This document shows positions 36,591 to 45,293 of a stretch of 64,000 nucleotides of DNA, one piece after another (position 1 is the first letter of the stretch; each line of letters starts with the position of its first letter). The notes under the pieces are model-generated. The model was given only the letters and a program-made list of their open reading frames with translations. It made no database searches and was not told the origin of the DNA. This DNA is from Plantibacter elymi (nom. nud.) (GTDB lineage: Bacteria; Actinomycetota; Actinomycetes; Actinomycetales; Microbacteriaceae), in the NCBI RefSeq assembly GCF_900177795.1, contig NZ_FXWJ01000005.1:62001-126000 (forward strand), given 5' to 3'. Made by a program: the position numbers and the translations under genes.

Positions 36591-37678
36591 GTGTCGACAC
36601 GCGCACGCAGTCCTCCGCCACCACCGGAGCCTCCGTCCCGAACGCCGGATCGGCTGGACCGGGAGGCGGCGGCGACAAGCGTCCCGGCGGCCCGCTCTCG
36701 AGCCTGACGGTCCGTGGCCTCGGCGCCGCGGTCCCGCAGGCGCTCGCCCCCGCCGTGCTGGCCGTGCTGCTCATCGTGTTCGCGGTGCTGTCGCCGTCGT
36801 TCCTGACCGCCGACAACCTGCTCGGGGTGCTCAACCAGAACGCGCTGCTCCTGCTCGCGGCCGTCGCGATGACGGTCGTCGTCCGCGCCGGTGGCATCGA
36901 TCTCTCGATCGGTGTCGCCATCGACCTCGCGGCGCTCACCGCGTCGGCACTCCTGGCCGACGACTACGTGGCTTGGGTCGCGATCGTCGGCGGTCTGGTG
37001 GTCGGCCTGCTCGTCGGGGCCGTGAACGCGTTCCTCATCGTGGTGCTGCGCATCCGGCCGTTCCTGGCGACGCTGAGCGTCTGGTTCATCGGTGGTGGCG
37101 TGCAGCAGGTCGCGACCGACGGCGGGTCACCCATCTACCTGTCGCGGAGCAGTGTGCCGGACGAGTTCGCGTGGCTGGGTGCCGGAACCGTGCTCGGTGT
37201 CGCCGCGCCGATCGTCGTCGCCGTGCTCGTGCTGATCATCGTCTGGGCTGCGCTCGAACGGAGTCGCTGGGGTCGGGTACTGACGGCCGCGGGGGAGCAG
37301 CCGACGGCGACCCGGATCTCCGGGCGGCTGGCGGGGACGTCGATGGCGACGGCGTTCATCTTCGCCGCCGGGATCGCGGCCATCGCCGGGCTGATCCTGG
37401 CCTCGCGCAGCCAGGGCTTCGTCGCGAACAGCGGTCAGCTCTACGTGCTCGACTCCATCGGTGCGGTGTTCATCGGGACGACGCTGAGTCGGACGGGGCG
37501 GCCGAACCTCTTCGGGACGCTCGTCGGCGTGCTCATCTTCGCGCTGCTGACGAACGGGATGAACCTCATCGGGCTGTCCTTCTACTGGCAGGGTCTCGCC
37601 CGCGGTGTCGTCCTCATCCTGATCCTGCTCCTCGGTGTCCTCCTGGCGCGCGACCGCGCCCGCAAACCCCTCACCTGA
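36587..37678 (+). CDS. Ribose-type ABC transporter permease 2
   Basis: 363 residues, RbsC family, with an extra Gly/Pro-rich N-terminus of about 50 residues. RAGGIDLSIGVAIDLAALTA is the signature motif; AAGEQPTATRISGRLAG is the coupling loop; GAVFIGTTLSRTGRPNLFGT precedes the last helices. Overlaps permease 1 by ATGA. The operon contains no kinase or isomerase, so downstream metabolism is encoded elsewhere, perhaps by the fusion gene after repeat A copy 4. Confidence 0.88.
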   Translation: MSVDTRTQSSATTGASVPNAGSAGPGGGGDKRPGGPLSSLTVRGLGAAVPQALAPAVLAVLLIVFAVLSPSFLTADNLLGVLNQNALLLLAAVAMTVVVRAGGIDLSIGVAIDLAALTASALLADDYVAWVAIVGGLVVGLLVGAVNAFLIVVLRIRPFLATLSVWFIGGGVQQVATDGGSPIYLSRSSVPDEFAWLGAGTVLGVAAPIVVAVLVLIIVWAALERSRWGRVLTAAGEQPTATRISGRLAGTSMATAFIFAAGIAAIAGLILASRSQGFVANSGQLYVLDSIGAVFIGTTLSRTGRPNLFGTLVGVLIFALLTNGMNLIGLSFYWQGLARGVVLILILLLGVLLARDRARKPLT

Positions 37679-37713
37679 CGCCCGTCCGAGTCCCGCTGTG
37701 GTGGTGGGGTTGC

Positions 37714-37841
37714 GCCAGCGCGGTGCGCTGACGCGAGGAGGAGCGACTCGGCGTGGGCGCGACCCACACGCGTGAGCGCGGGTCTCTGGAGACCCGCGCT
37801 CACGCCCATGCCCCGCGGTGACGTCAGCGCACCGCGCTGGC
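37714..37841. repeat. Palindromic intergenic repeat family A, copy 4
   Basis: Left arm GCCAGCGCGGTGCGCTGACG from 37714 and right arm ending GCACCGCGCTGGC at 37841 are perfect complements over 19 bp. The interior has a perfect 17-bp stem, GCGTGAGCGCGGGTCTC with its complement, around only two unpaired bases. It lies between convergent stops (37678 and 37860) and would work as a terminator in both directions. Confidence 0.85.
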
Positions 37842-37859
37842 ATCACCCGAAGGGACGGA

Positions 37860-39851
37860 TCAGACCCGGAGGTCGAGCCAGGCGACCTGCTCCGGGGTCA
37901 GCTTCAGCGACAGGGCGTCGGTCGACGAACGCGTCTCCTCGATGGACCGCGGGCCGATGAGGGCGAAGGTCGGGAAGTCCTGCGCCAGCACATAGGCCAG
38001 GGCGATCGCGGTCGGCGCGACACCCAGCTCGGTGCCCAGCTGACGGGCGCGGGCCAACCGCTCGAAGTTGTCGTCGCTGTAGTAGCAGCGCACGAGATCC
38101 GGGTCCGACAGGTCCTCGGGTTCGGCACGCCCGGTGAAGAACCCACGTGCCTGCGACGACCACGGCAGCAGCGGCGTCTTCGTCTCCTCGAGCCACGCCC
38201 GGCTCGTCGGATCCGTCACCTCCACGCACCCGGCCCACGGCACGTCGAGTGCGCGGGCGAGACCGAAGTGGTTGCTCAGCGCCGCGAACCCCCGCTTCCC
38301 GTTGGCCGCCGCATAGGCGTTCGCCTCCTCGAACCGCTCGATCGACCAGTTGGAGCCACCGAACGCACGGATACGACCGGCCTCGGCGTGCTCGTTCAGC
38401 ACGTCGACGAACTCGCCCACCGGCACCTCGACGTTGTCGCGGTGCATCAGGTACAGGTCGAGGTGGTCGGTGCCGAGCCGCTCCAGGCTCTCGAACAGCT
38501 GACGCGAGATCGACTCCGGGTCGCAGAACGGCGTGTGCGCACCCTTGCCGATCACCACGACGTCGTCGCGGAGGCCACGGTTGGCGAGCCAGCGTCCGAG
38601 CAGCTGCTCCTGCAGGCCGTCGCCGTACAGCCAGGCCGTGTCGAAGGCGTTGCCGCCGCGCTCGAAGAAGTCGTCGAACATCGCCGACGCATGCGAGAGG
38701 GTCTGCTGGTTGTCGACACCCATCACGAGCCGCGAGATGTCGTGGTCGATGCCCGCGATGCGACCGGTCGGCATCGGGAGCTCGGCGCGGACGGCGAGCG
38801 GCCGGCCGGAACCGGTCGGGATGTCGGTGTCGATCGACTCGAACGGGTACTCGAGGCCGACCGCCTCGCGCCAGCGGTCGAGGGTCGCCGCGTTGCCGAG
38901 CGAGTCCGCCCAGCGCATCTGGGGTGCCTGACCGGCGTCGGCGAACGCAGCGACCGCGTCGGCCTGGAACGCGTACTGCGGTGCGCCTGGGATGTGGATC
39001 GACTCCGTGCCCGAGATGGTACGGACCTCGATCGTCGAGCCGTCCTCGACCGACGGCAGCCACGGGTCGGACACGATGATCTGGCCCGTCGAGCCCGTGA
39101 CGACGACGCGGTTGTCGTCCTGCACGCGCACGCCGCTCGTGACGTGCGCCGTGATGCCCGACGGGAAGACGAGCGACGCGCTGGCCCACTCGTCGACACC
39201 GGTGGAACCGATGGCGCCGTTCCCGGTGACCTCGGTCGGGTCGGCGAACGGCGCACCCACGGCGGCGCCGGCGACGAGGCGCGAGATGGAGACGGGGTAG
39301 CCGCCGACGTCGAGGATGCCGCCGCCCGCCAGCTCCGGGTTCATGAGCCGGTGCTCGGCCGGCAGGTTCGCGGCGAACGCGAACGACGCCTCGATGTGCT
39401 GGACGTCGCCGATCGCGCCGGACGACACGAGCTCGACGAGCTTGGCGGTCTGCGGGTGGAACCGGTACATGAACGCCTCGGCGAGGTACACGCCGGCACG
39501 ACGGGCTGCCTCGATCGCGAGCATCGCACCCGCGCGGTTCACCGAGAGCGGCTTCTCGCTGACGATGTGCTTGCCGGCTTCGGCCGCTTCGATGACCAGC
39601 CGGACGTGCTCCGTGTGCGGGGTCGCGATGTAGACCGCGTCGACGCCGGGGTCGGCCAGCAACTCGGCGACCGAGCCGTACCCGCGGACGGGAGCCGTGC
39701 CGTCGCCGAAGCGCTCGCCGAACTCCGCGGCACGCGACGCGTCACGACTGGCGACGGCGGCGAGTCGACCGGTGCGACTCGCGTGCAGCTCGGTCGCGAA
39801 CCGTTCGGCGATCGTTCCGGGTCCGATGATCCCCCAGGCGACGTGTTCCAT
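37860..39851 (-). CDS. Bifunctional Gfo/Idh/MocA oxidoreductase fused to aldo/keto reductase
   Basis: 663 residues. Residues 1-340 are a Gfo/Idh/MocA protein: Rossmann GIIGPGTIAERFA, SEKPL (the conserved EKP lysine), and GGGILDVGGYPVS. Residues about 365-663 are an aldo/keto reductase: AFDTAWLYGDGLQEQLLG (Asp, Tyr), VIGKGA (Lys), LYLMHRD (His), IGPRS. Both active sites look complete, so this is a true two-enzyme protein, likely acting on successive steps of sugar or inositol-like conversion. A LacI gene is divergent with a perfect palindrome between them. Substrates unknown. Confidence 0.85.
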   Translation of the reverse strand: MEHVAWGIIGPGTIAERFATELHASRTGRLAAVASRDASRAAEFGERFGDGTAPVRGYGSVAELLADPGVDAVYIATPHTEHVRLVIEAAEAGKHIVSEKPLSVNRAGAMLAIEAARRAGVYLAEAFMYRFHPQTAKLVELVSSGAIGDVQHIEASFAFAANLPAEHRLMNPELAGGGILDVGGYPVSISRLVAGAAVGAPFADPTEVTGNGAIGSTGVDEWASASLVFPSGITAHVTSGVRVQDDNRVVVTGSTGQIIVSDPWLPSVEDGSTIEVRTISGTESIHIPGAPQYAFQADAVAAFADAGQAPQMRWADSLGNAATLDRWREAVGLEYPFESIDTDIPTGSGRPLAVRAELPMPTGRIAGIDHDISRLVMGVDNQQTLSHASAMFDDFFERGGNAFDTAWLYGDGLQEQLLGRWLANRGLRDDVVVIGKGAHTPFCDPESISRQLFESLERLGTDHLDLYLMHRDNVEVPVGEFVDVLNEHAEAGRIRAFGGSNWSIERFEEANAYAAANGKRGFAALSNHFGLARALDVPWAGCVEVTDPTSRAWLEETKTPLLPWSSQARGFFTGRAEPEDLSDPDLVRCYYSDDNFERLARARQLGTELGVAPTAIALAYVLAQDFPTFALIGPRSIEETRSSTDALSLKLTPEQVAWLDLRV

Positions 39852-39903
39852 ATGGTGGTGCTCCTCAACGTTGATCGGCGGTGCAGTGGTCGGTGGCGAA
39901 CGT

Positions 39904-39923
39904 CACCGTGAACGTTCACGGTG
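39904..39923. promoter_or_regulatory. LacI-type operator
   Basis: CACCGTGAACGTTCACGGTG, a perfect 20-bp palindrome with central CG, midway between the divergent fusion gene and the LacI gene. LacI-family operators have exactly this form. It should control both directions. Confidence 0.85.
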
Positions 39924-39947
39924 CGAGCGTATCAGTACGATGTGACC

Positions 39948-41054
39948 ATGACCAGGCCCCGCGATGATCACGCTCCGGCGCGAGCGACGATCATCGACGT
40001 CGCCCGGGTCGCCGGTGTCTCGCGCCAGACCGTGACCCGCGCACTCAACGGGATGCGCGACGTCAGCGACGCCACCAGACAACGGGTCGTCGAGGTCGCG
40101 GCCTCGCTGAACTACCGTCCGAACCGCGCCGCGCAGCACCTGGTGAGCGGCCGGACCACGACGCTCGGACTTGTCGTCGACGACCTGCGGAACCCCTACT
40201 ACCCGGAGCTCGCGGCCGCGCTCGTGCAGCAGGCGGCCGAGCGGGGATGGACCGTGTTGGTCGCCGAGGTCGGGGGAGCGGCGAACGCATCGGGCGAGCG
40301 GCCCGCCGCCGCGGATCGTGGACCGGACCTCCCCGACGCGGAACGTGCGCAGCTCGCCGAACTCGCACGGCAGGTCGACGCGGTCGTCGGGCGCAACGGT
40401 GCCGACCACGGAGCGCTCCAGGGCGCCTTCGCCACGATCCCGTTCGTCTCCCTCGGCGACCACCGGCCAGACGAGTCCGAGGCCGGAGCGGACTCGTCCG
40501 GCTCGGAACCCGCGCTGCAGGTGGCGGGCGTCGACATCGACTTCGAGGACGGCATCCGACAGGCGCTCGCCCACTTCGTCGCGACCGGCCGCCGGTCGAT
40601 CGCCATGATCGACGCCTCGGCGGAACCGTCCGGACGGCGTCTCGCGTACCGCGCGTTCCTCGAGGAGCACGGCTTGCCGTGGTCGGAGGCGTCGGAGACC
40701 TGGGCGGAGGACACCCACCAGGGCGGGGTCTCGGCCGCCCTGCGGTGCCGCGCCGCGATGCCCGACGTCGACGCCGTGCTCGTCTTCAACGACGTCATGG
40801 CGGTCGGCGTGCTCAAGGGCCTCGCCCGTGCCGGGGTCAGCGTGCCGGAGGACGTCGCCGTCATCGGTATCGACGGACTCGACCTCGGTCGCTTCGTCAC
40901 CCCTGAGCTCACGAGCGTGGCCGTCGACAAGGGCGACATTGCACGGCACAGTCTCGAACTGCTCGACGGCATGATGTCCGGCACGCTCCCGCTCTCGGGG
41001 CCGTCCGTCCGACGCTCGGTGGGTGTCTCGCTCGTCGTCCGCGAGTCCGCCTGA
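39948..41054 (+). CDS. LacI-family transcriptional regulator
   Basis: 368 residues. HTH ATIIDVARVAGVSRQTVTRA with hinge helix NRAAQHLVSG; the ligand domain has LGLVVDDLRNPYYPELAAAL and FNDVMAVGVLKGLARAG. An unusual acidic insert (about 112-140 and 165-180) carries extra Ala/Asp/Glu residues. TACGAT lies 6 nt before the ATG at 39948, so the transcript may be leaderless. It probably represses the fusion gene and itself from the 39904 palindrome. Confidence 0.88.
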   Translation: MTRPRDDHAPARATIIDVARVAGVSRQTVTRALNGMRDVSDATRQRVVEVAASLNYRPNRAAQHLVSGRTTTLGLVVDDLRNPYYPELAAALVQQAAERGWTVLVAEVGGAANASGERPAAADRGPDLPDAERAQLAELARQVDAVVGRNGADHGALQGAFATIPFVSLGDHRPDESEAGADSSGSEPALQVAGVDIDFEDGIRQALAHFVATGRRSIAMIDASAEPSGRRLAYRAFLEEHGLPWSEASETWAEDTHQGGVSAALRCRAAMPDVDAVLVFNDVMAVGVLKGLARAGVSVPEDVAVIGIDGLDLGRFVTPELTSVAVDKGDIARHSLELLDGMMSGTLPLSGPSVRRSVGVSLVVRESA

Positions 41055-41147
41055 GCCAGTCCGCCTGGCCGCTCCGCAGGGCCCTCCGCCTGAGCCGCAC
41101 CGGCCCCGTCGTCGGGACGGTCGCGGAGGACACGGCAGACTGGTCAC

Positions 41148-41789
41148 ATGTCTGAACTCCTCGCCCTCTGTCGCGTCGAAGCCCTCCAGATGGACGACGG
41201 CTCGATCGGTGTCACCGCGATCGACAAGCGCCCGGTCGACGAACCGCTGCACGTGCGGCCGATGGGGTTGTACGGCGACGTGCAGGCCGACCGTAAACAC
41301 CACGGCGGCCTCACGAAGGCGCTCTACGCCTACGCCGAGGAGGACGCGCGGTTCTGGGAGGGCGAGCTCGGTCGGCAGATCACGCCGGGGCTGTTCGGCG
41401 AGAACCTCCGCACGCAGGGGCTCGACGTGAACGGTGCCGAGATCGGTGAACGCTGGCGGATCGGCGACACCCTCGTCGTCGAGGTGACCTGCCCGCGCAC
41501 CCCGTGCGGCACCTTCCAGCGGCGCTTGGGTGAGCCCCGATGGGTGAAGCGCTTCGCCGACGCAGCACGGCCCGGCGCCTACCTCAAGGTGGTCAAGAGT
41601 GGGACGGTGCAGGCAGGCGACCCGATCGAGATCGTCCGACAGCCCGGCCACGGCGTGACCATCGCGTCCTGGTTCGCCGCGGCGGACGAGGCGCAGGCGG
41701 TCGCCCTCGAGCAGTCGGAGCAGTCCGGCACCGTGGCGCTGGCCCCCGAGATCCACGAATCGATCAAGCAGCTCCGCCGCAAGCGCTGA
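41148..41789 (+). CDS. MOSC-domain protein, YiiM-like
   Basis: 213 residues. MOSC core with GVTAIDKRP, YGDVQADRKHHGGLTKALYA and the conserved cysteine in CPRTPCGTFQ, followed by the C-terminal three-helix extension of the YiiM type. These proteins bind a molybdenum cofactor and reduce N-hydroxylated compounds. Cytoplasmic. A TANNNT-like box lies just before the ATG. The gene is single, 93 bp after the LacI stop. Confidence 0.85.
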   Translation: MSELLALCRVEALQMDDGSIGVTAIDKRPVDEPLHVRPMGLYGDVQADRKHHGGLTKALYAYAEEDARFWEGELGRQITPGLFGENLRTQGLDVNGAEIGERWRIGDTLVVEVTCPRTPCGTFQRRLGEPRWVKRFADAARPGAYLKVVKSGTVQAGDPIEIVRQPGHGVTIASWFAAADEAQAVALEQSEQSGTVALAPEIHESIKQLRRKR

Positions 41790-41801
41790 ATCGCCCCGCG
41801 C

Positions 41802-41862
41802 GGGCACGTGTCCAGGTTCGCGGCACTGCGTGCAAGGCGTGCCGCGAGCGCGGGCACGTGCC
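41802..41862. repeat. Nested palindrome, repeat family D copy 2
   Basis: Outer arms GGCACGTG (41803-41810) and CACGTGCC (41855-41862), inner arms TCGCGGCAC (41818-41826) and GTGCCGCGA (41839-41847). The 22-nt heart, GGCAC...CGTGCC, matches copy 1 at 2280-2301 in about 17 positions. It lies between the MOSC and msrA genes and could terminate the former. Confidence 0.55.
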
Positions 41863-41986
41863 AGGAAGCTGAGTGCAAGCTGGGCACCCGGAACAGTCCG
41901 GAAGCGGACGCTGTTGCATACCATGGAGCCGAAGACCGGAGCACGCGGGGACCCCGCACGGTGCTCGGCACGAAGGAGGAGTCACG

Positions 41987-42535
41987 ATGAGTGCAGCAGA
42001 CGAGCAGAGCACGACGACCGAGCGCGCGGTGCTGGCCGGCGGATGCTTCTGGGGCATGGAAGACCTCGTCCGGAAGATGCCGGGTGTGAAGTCGACGCGC
42101 GTGGGCTACAGCGGTGGCGACGTCGCCAACGCCACCTACCGCAACCACGGCACCCACGCGGAGGCCCTCGAGGTCGTCTTCGACCCGAGCAAGCTGTCCT
42201 TCCGCGAACTCCTGGAGTTCTTCTTCCAGATCCACGACCCGTCGACGAAGAACCGTCAGGGCAACGACGTCGGCCTGAGCTACCGTTCGGCGATCTTCTT
42301 CACCTCGCCCGAGCAGGAGCGCGTCGCGCGCGACACGATCGCCGACGTCGACGCCTCAGGGCTGTGGCCCGGCAAGGTCGTCACCGAGGTCGAGCCGGTG
42401 TCCGAGTTCTGGGAGGCCGAGCCGGAGCACCAGGACTACCTGGAGCGCATCCCGTGGGGCTACACCTGCCACTTCGTGCGCCCGGGCTGGAAGCTCCCGC
42501 GCCGCGCCGAGGTCGCGGAGCAGGCCACCGCGTAA
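41987..42535 (+). CDS. msrA: Peptide methionine sulfoxide reductase A
   Basis: 182 residues. GGCFWG (18-23) holds the nucleophile Cys20; [20 protein letters not shown] and [16 protein letters not shown] are canonical. It reduces methionine-S-sulfoxide in proteins using thioredoxin. No C-terminal resolving cysteines of the E. coli kind are present, but a Cys in [11 protein letters not shown] could serve. AAGGAGGAG lies 7 nt before the ATG. Confidence 0.93.
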   Translation: MSAADEQSTTTERAVLAGGCFWGMEDLVRKMPGVKSTRVGYSGGDVANATYRNHGTHAEALEVVFDPSKLSFRELLEFFFQIHDPSTKNRQGNDVGLSYRSAIFFTSPEQERVARDTIADVDASGLWPGKVVTEVEPVSEFWEAEPEHQDYLERIPWGYTCHFVRPGWKLPRRAEVAEQATA

Positions 42536-42542
42536 GCACGTC

Positions 42543-42576
42543 CACAGCGCCCGGCACCTCGGTGTCGGGCGCTGTG
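42543..42576. terminator. Hairpin terminator after msrA
   Basis: CACAGCGCCCGGCACC pairs with GGTGTCGGGCGCTGTG, one mismatch, 2-nt loop, between msrA and a convergent small gene. Confidence 0.75.
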
Positions 42577-42596
42577 CTGTGCGTGGACCGGCAGGC

Positions 42597-42815
42597 TTAG
42601 ACGCCGTCGGCCCGCGAGGAGTTGACGGCGTCGGACGCCAATCGTGGCGCGAACCGCGGGTCGAACTGCAGCGGTGGATCGTCTGGTGATGCCAGTGACG
42701 GCTTCCCGAGGCGGACCCACTCGAGGTACTGGAGATAGGGGTCGGACCCGGCATCGACCGGCGCATCGACGATGCGCTTGCGTCCCCACGGCCACTTCCA
42801 CCCCACGATCAGCAT
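42597..42815 (-). CDS. Small hypothetical protein
   Basis: 72 residues if translated from the ATG at 42815 (MLIVGWKWPWGRKRIVDAPV); in-frame ATGs at 42848 and 42917 would add 11 or 34 residues. The sequence DPYLQYLEWVRLGKPSLASP has a balanced composition and GC3 typical of real genes here, unlike the shadow frames. No domain is recognised, and no good Shine-Dalgarno is seen. It is convergent with msrA. Confidence 0.45.
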   Translation of the reverse strand: MLIVGWKWPWGRKRIVDAPVDAGSDPYLQYLEWVRLGKPSLASPDDPPLQFDPRFAPRLASDAVNSSRADGV

Positions 42816-43026
42816 CCTACGGAGGGTTCCTGAAGATCTGCGGACCATCGCGCCACGATCTCGCAACGATGGCGTCGAGGCGCGCTCGTTTCGTCTGATG
42901 GATATGGAGTTGTCCATCGGACGTCGGTGCTGTCATGATGAAGCACGGCGGAGATAGCTAGACAGTCGAGATACTTCGAGGGGTTGTCCGGATCCGGTCG
43001 CTGCACCCGCCGAGAGAGGTCGTCCC

Positions 43027-43248
43027 ATGGGCTCCACCGGCAGCGAGACGTCTGAACTCCGTCGAGCCTGGGTCGAGCAGCTCACGGCCGACCGCTTCGG
43101 CGTCTTCGTGGGCGACCGGCGCATCGGGTTCATCGACGTGGACTGGCCGTTGCACGTCGCCTTGCGCGGAACCGATTACGAGACGGCCGTCGAGGTCGAT
43201 CGCGCGATCCGGTTCGATCAGGCGCTGCGTGCCGTCCTCGCCGCCTGA
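43027..43248 (+). CDS. Small hypothetical protein
   Basis: 73 residues, MGSTGSETSELRRAWVEQLT onward, soluble and with no signal peptide or cysteine. GAGAGG lies 8 nt before the ATG. FGVFVGDRRIGFIDVDW looks like a small beta-hairpin. No family recognised. It is followed after 98 bp by the Lon-N-domain gene on the same strand. Confidence 0.5.
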   Translation: MGSTGSETSELRRAWVEQLTADRFGVFVGDRRIGFIDVDWPLHVALRGTDYETAVEVDRAIRFDQALRAVLAA

Positions 43249-43346
43249 GTCGCCTCCGGTGTCCGGCGACTATGATCGCAGCACGGTTCGGGTGGGCGGT
43301 CCGCCGGGCGGTACCCGGTGGACCTGCGAGACGGAGGGGGGCTGAC

Positions 43347-44039
43347 ATGACCGACTCCAGTGCCGAGCCCTGGGCATCCGGCCTCCCAGTCCTCGAACTG
43401 CCGATGTTCCCCCTCGGCTCCGTGCTGTTCCCGCACATGCCGCTCGCCCTGCGGCTCTTCGAGGAGCGCTACCTCACCATGCTCGCCCACCTGCTCGAGG
43501 CCGAGGATCCGGCGTTCGGCGTGGTGCTCATCGAACGCGGGCGGGAGACGGGCGGCGGTGAGCATCGCTTCCGCACCGGGACCGTGGCCGAGATCGTCGA
43601 GGTCGACGGCGGCGAGGGATTCGTCGCGGTGATCGCCGAGGGTGGTCAGCGCTTCGAGGTGACCGACTGGTTGCCCGACGACCCGTACCCACGTGCCGAG
43701 ATCCGAACGCTCGACGACCTGGAGTGGGAGGAGCGCTGGGAGCCGCTGCGGGACGAGACCGAGGCGGCGGTTCGGCGTTCGCTCGCCGTGGCCAGCGAGT
43801 TCAGTGAGCAGCAGTGGGCCTCGGTCGTGGAGCTCGCCGACGACCCGCTGGAGTCGTCGTGGCAGCTGGCGGGCATCGCGCCGGTGAGCGAGATCGACCA
43901 GATGCGGTTCCTCTCGGCTGGGTCGCTCGAGGAACTCCTGGTCGGTGTGCGCGATCGCGCCACCGAGGCCGGCGAGGCCTTCATCGCGGGCGGCATCGCC
44001 GACGCGGACGACGAGGACTGGGACATCCTCGGCGGCTGA
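43347..44039 (+). CDS. Lon N-terminal (substrate-binding) domain protein
   Basis: 230 residues. LPMFPLGSVLFPHMPLALRLFEERY is split here as FPLGSVLFPHMPLALRLFEE, the opening of the Lon N-terminal PUA-like domain; there is no AAA or protease part. Stand-alone forms are widespread and may recruit substrates or bind degrons; in eukaryotes the domain occurs in cereblon. GGAGGGG lies 8 nt before the chosen ATG at 43347. Confidence 0.82.
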   Translation: MTDSSAEPWASGLPVLELPMFPLGSVLFPHMPLALRLFEERYLTMLAHLLEAEDPAFGVVLIERGRETGGGEHRFRTGTVAEIVEVDGGEGFVAVIAEGGQRFEVTDWLPDDPYPRAEIRTLDDLEWEERWEPLRDETEAAVRRSLAVASEFSEQQWASVVELADDPLESSWQLAGIAPVSEIDQMRFLSAGSLEELLVGVRDRATEAGEAFIAGGIADADDEDWDILGG

Positions 44040-44053
44040 GCCCCGTCGTCGCA

Positions 44054-44219
44054 CCTCGACAGGCTCGGTGACCGGCAGTGCACTCGGCCACCGGAGGGTG
44101 GCTTCCCCCGGATCGCTGAGCCCCCGCCGGTCACTGGGTCTCCCTCCGCCGGTCACTGAGTCTCCCTCCGCCGGTCACTGAGTCTCCCTCCGCCGGTCAC
44201 TGAGCTTGTCGAAGTGCCC
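44054..44219. repeat. Family C repeats with a 22-bp tandem array
   Basis: CCTCGACAGGCTCGGTGACC (44054-44073) is a variant family C element. From 44125 the unit CGCCGGTCACTGAGTCTCCC repeats with a 22-bp period (44125, 44147, 44169, 44191), the last unit running into TGAGCTTGTCGAAGTGCCC. The 273-bp gap to the next operon holds this array and the promoter-operator at 44249. Confidence 0.85.
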
Positions 44220-44248
44220 TTGCGGATTCGTGGAAACGCTTTACTATT

Positions 44249-44258
44249 TCCTATAGGA
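44249..44258. promoter_or_regulatory. Operator before the rightward arm of the tetrulose-like locus
   Basis: TCCTATAGGA, a perfect 10-bp palindrome 54 bp before the ATG at 44313. The same ten bases occur at 52864-52873 before the leftward arm. Likely site of the FCD GntR regulator encoded between them. Confidence 0.65.
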
Positions 44259-44312
44259 TCTTTTTGACCGGGAGCACCAGCCCCGAGCAGTCCCTGAGCG
44301 CAATGGAGCATC

Positions 44313-45266
44313 ATGACGGATACGACCGCGACCGCGTCGACCCCCCGGTGGACCGCCGACACCTGGCCCATCGCCACCTGCCTGCACGGCATCCCGCCCG
44401 TCGACCGCAACGGCGTCTCCCTGCACGACGCGGAACCCGAAGCCTGGGACGACCTCTTCGCGCAGGTCGCCGGCGTCGGGTTCACGCTCGCCGAACTGCC
44501 CGACAGCCACGTCCGGCCCGCCGACCTCGAACCGTCCCGTCGCGACGAGTTCCTCGCGATCGCGAAGTCGCACGGCGTCGGCGTCCCGTCCGTCCACCTG
44601 CAGCGACAGAGCGTGATCATGCCGGGCCACGAGGAACGCAACCTCGAGTACGCGCACCGCACGATCGACGCTGCCGCCGAGTGGGGGATGCAGGTCTTCT
44701 CCACGGGCCTGCACCAGCCCTTCAACGACGCGCAGCGCAAGGCGCTGTGGTTCTGGACCGCGCAGGGCCCGAAGGACCCCGACGACCCAGAGGTCTGGAA
44801 CGCCGCCGTCAGCCGCATCCGCGAACTCGGCAAGCACGCGGCCGACGTGGGCCTGCCGCTCGCACTCGAGCTCTACGAGGACACCTATCTCGGCACCGCC
44901 GACAGCGCGGTCCGGTTCGTGGAAGAGGTCGGGCTCGACAACGTCGGCCTGAACCCAGACGTCGCGAACCTCATCCGCCTGCACCGCCCGGTGGAGGACT
45001 GGCGCGAGCTGTTCGCCAAGACCCTGCCGTACGCCAACTACATGCACGTGAAGAACTACACCCGCGACGAGGCGGCCGACGGCAGCTGGGCGACGTCCGT
45101 GCCCTCCACCATGGAGGCCGGGCTCATCAACTACCGCCAGGTCTTCCGCGACGCCGTCGAGCTCGGCTTCAACGGCATCATCCTGGCCGAGCACTACGGC
45201 GGCGACAGCCTCGGGATGTGCTCCACCAACCAGAAGTACATCAGGACCCTGCTGCCGCAGGCCTGA
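44313..45266 (+). CDS. TIM-barrel sugar isomerase/epimerase
   Basis: 317 residues of the xylose-isomerase-like (AP endonuclease 2) family. Likely divalent-metal ligands: Glu in LALELYEDT, Asp in GLNPDVANL, His in YMHVKNY, Glu in GIILAEHYGG. Such enzymes isomerise or epimerise small keto-sugars or hydroxypyruvate. GGAG lies 6 nt before the ATG. First gene of the + operon, followed by two dehydrogenases, so it probably prepares or receives a keto-sugar intermediate. Exact reaction unknown. Confidence 0.8.
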   Translation: MTDTTATASTPRWTADTWPIATCLHGIPPVDRNGVSLHDAEPEAWDDLFAQVAGVGFTLAELPDSHVRPADLEPSRRDEFLAIAKSHGVGVPSVHLQRQSVIMPGHEERNLEYAHRTIDAAAEWGMQVFSTGLHQPFNDAQRKALWFWTAQGPKDPDDPEVWNAAVSRIRELGKHAADVGLPLALELYEDTYLGTADSAVRFVEEVGLDNVGLNPDVANLIRLHRPVEDWRELFAKTLPYANYMHVKNYTRDEAADGSWATSVPSTMEAGLINYRQVFRDAVELGFNGIILAEHYGGDSLGMCSTNQKYIRTLLPQA

Positions 45267-45293
45267 TCCAGACGACCACAGGAGAGCTTCATC

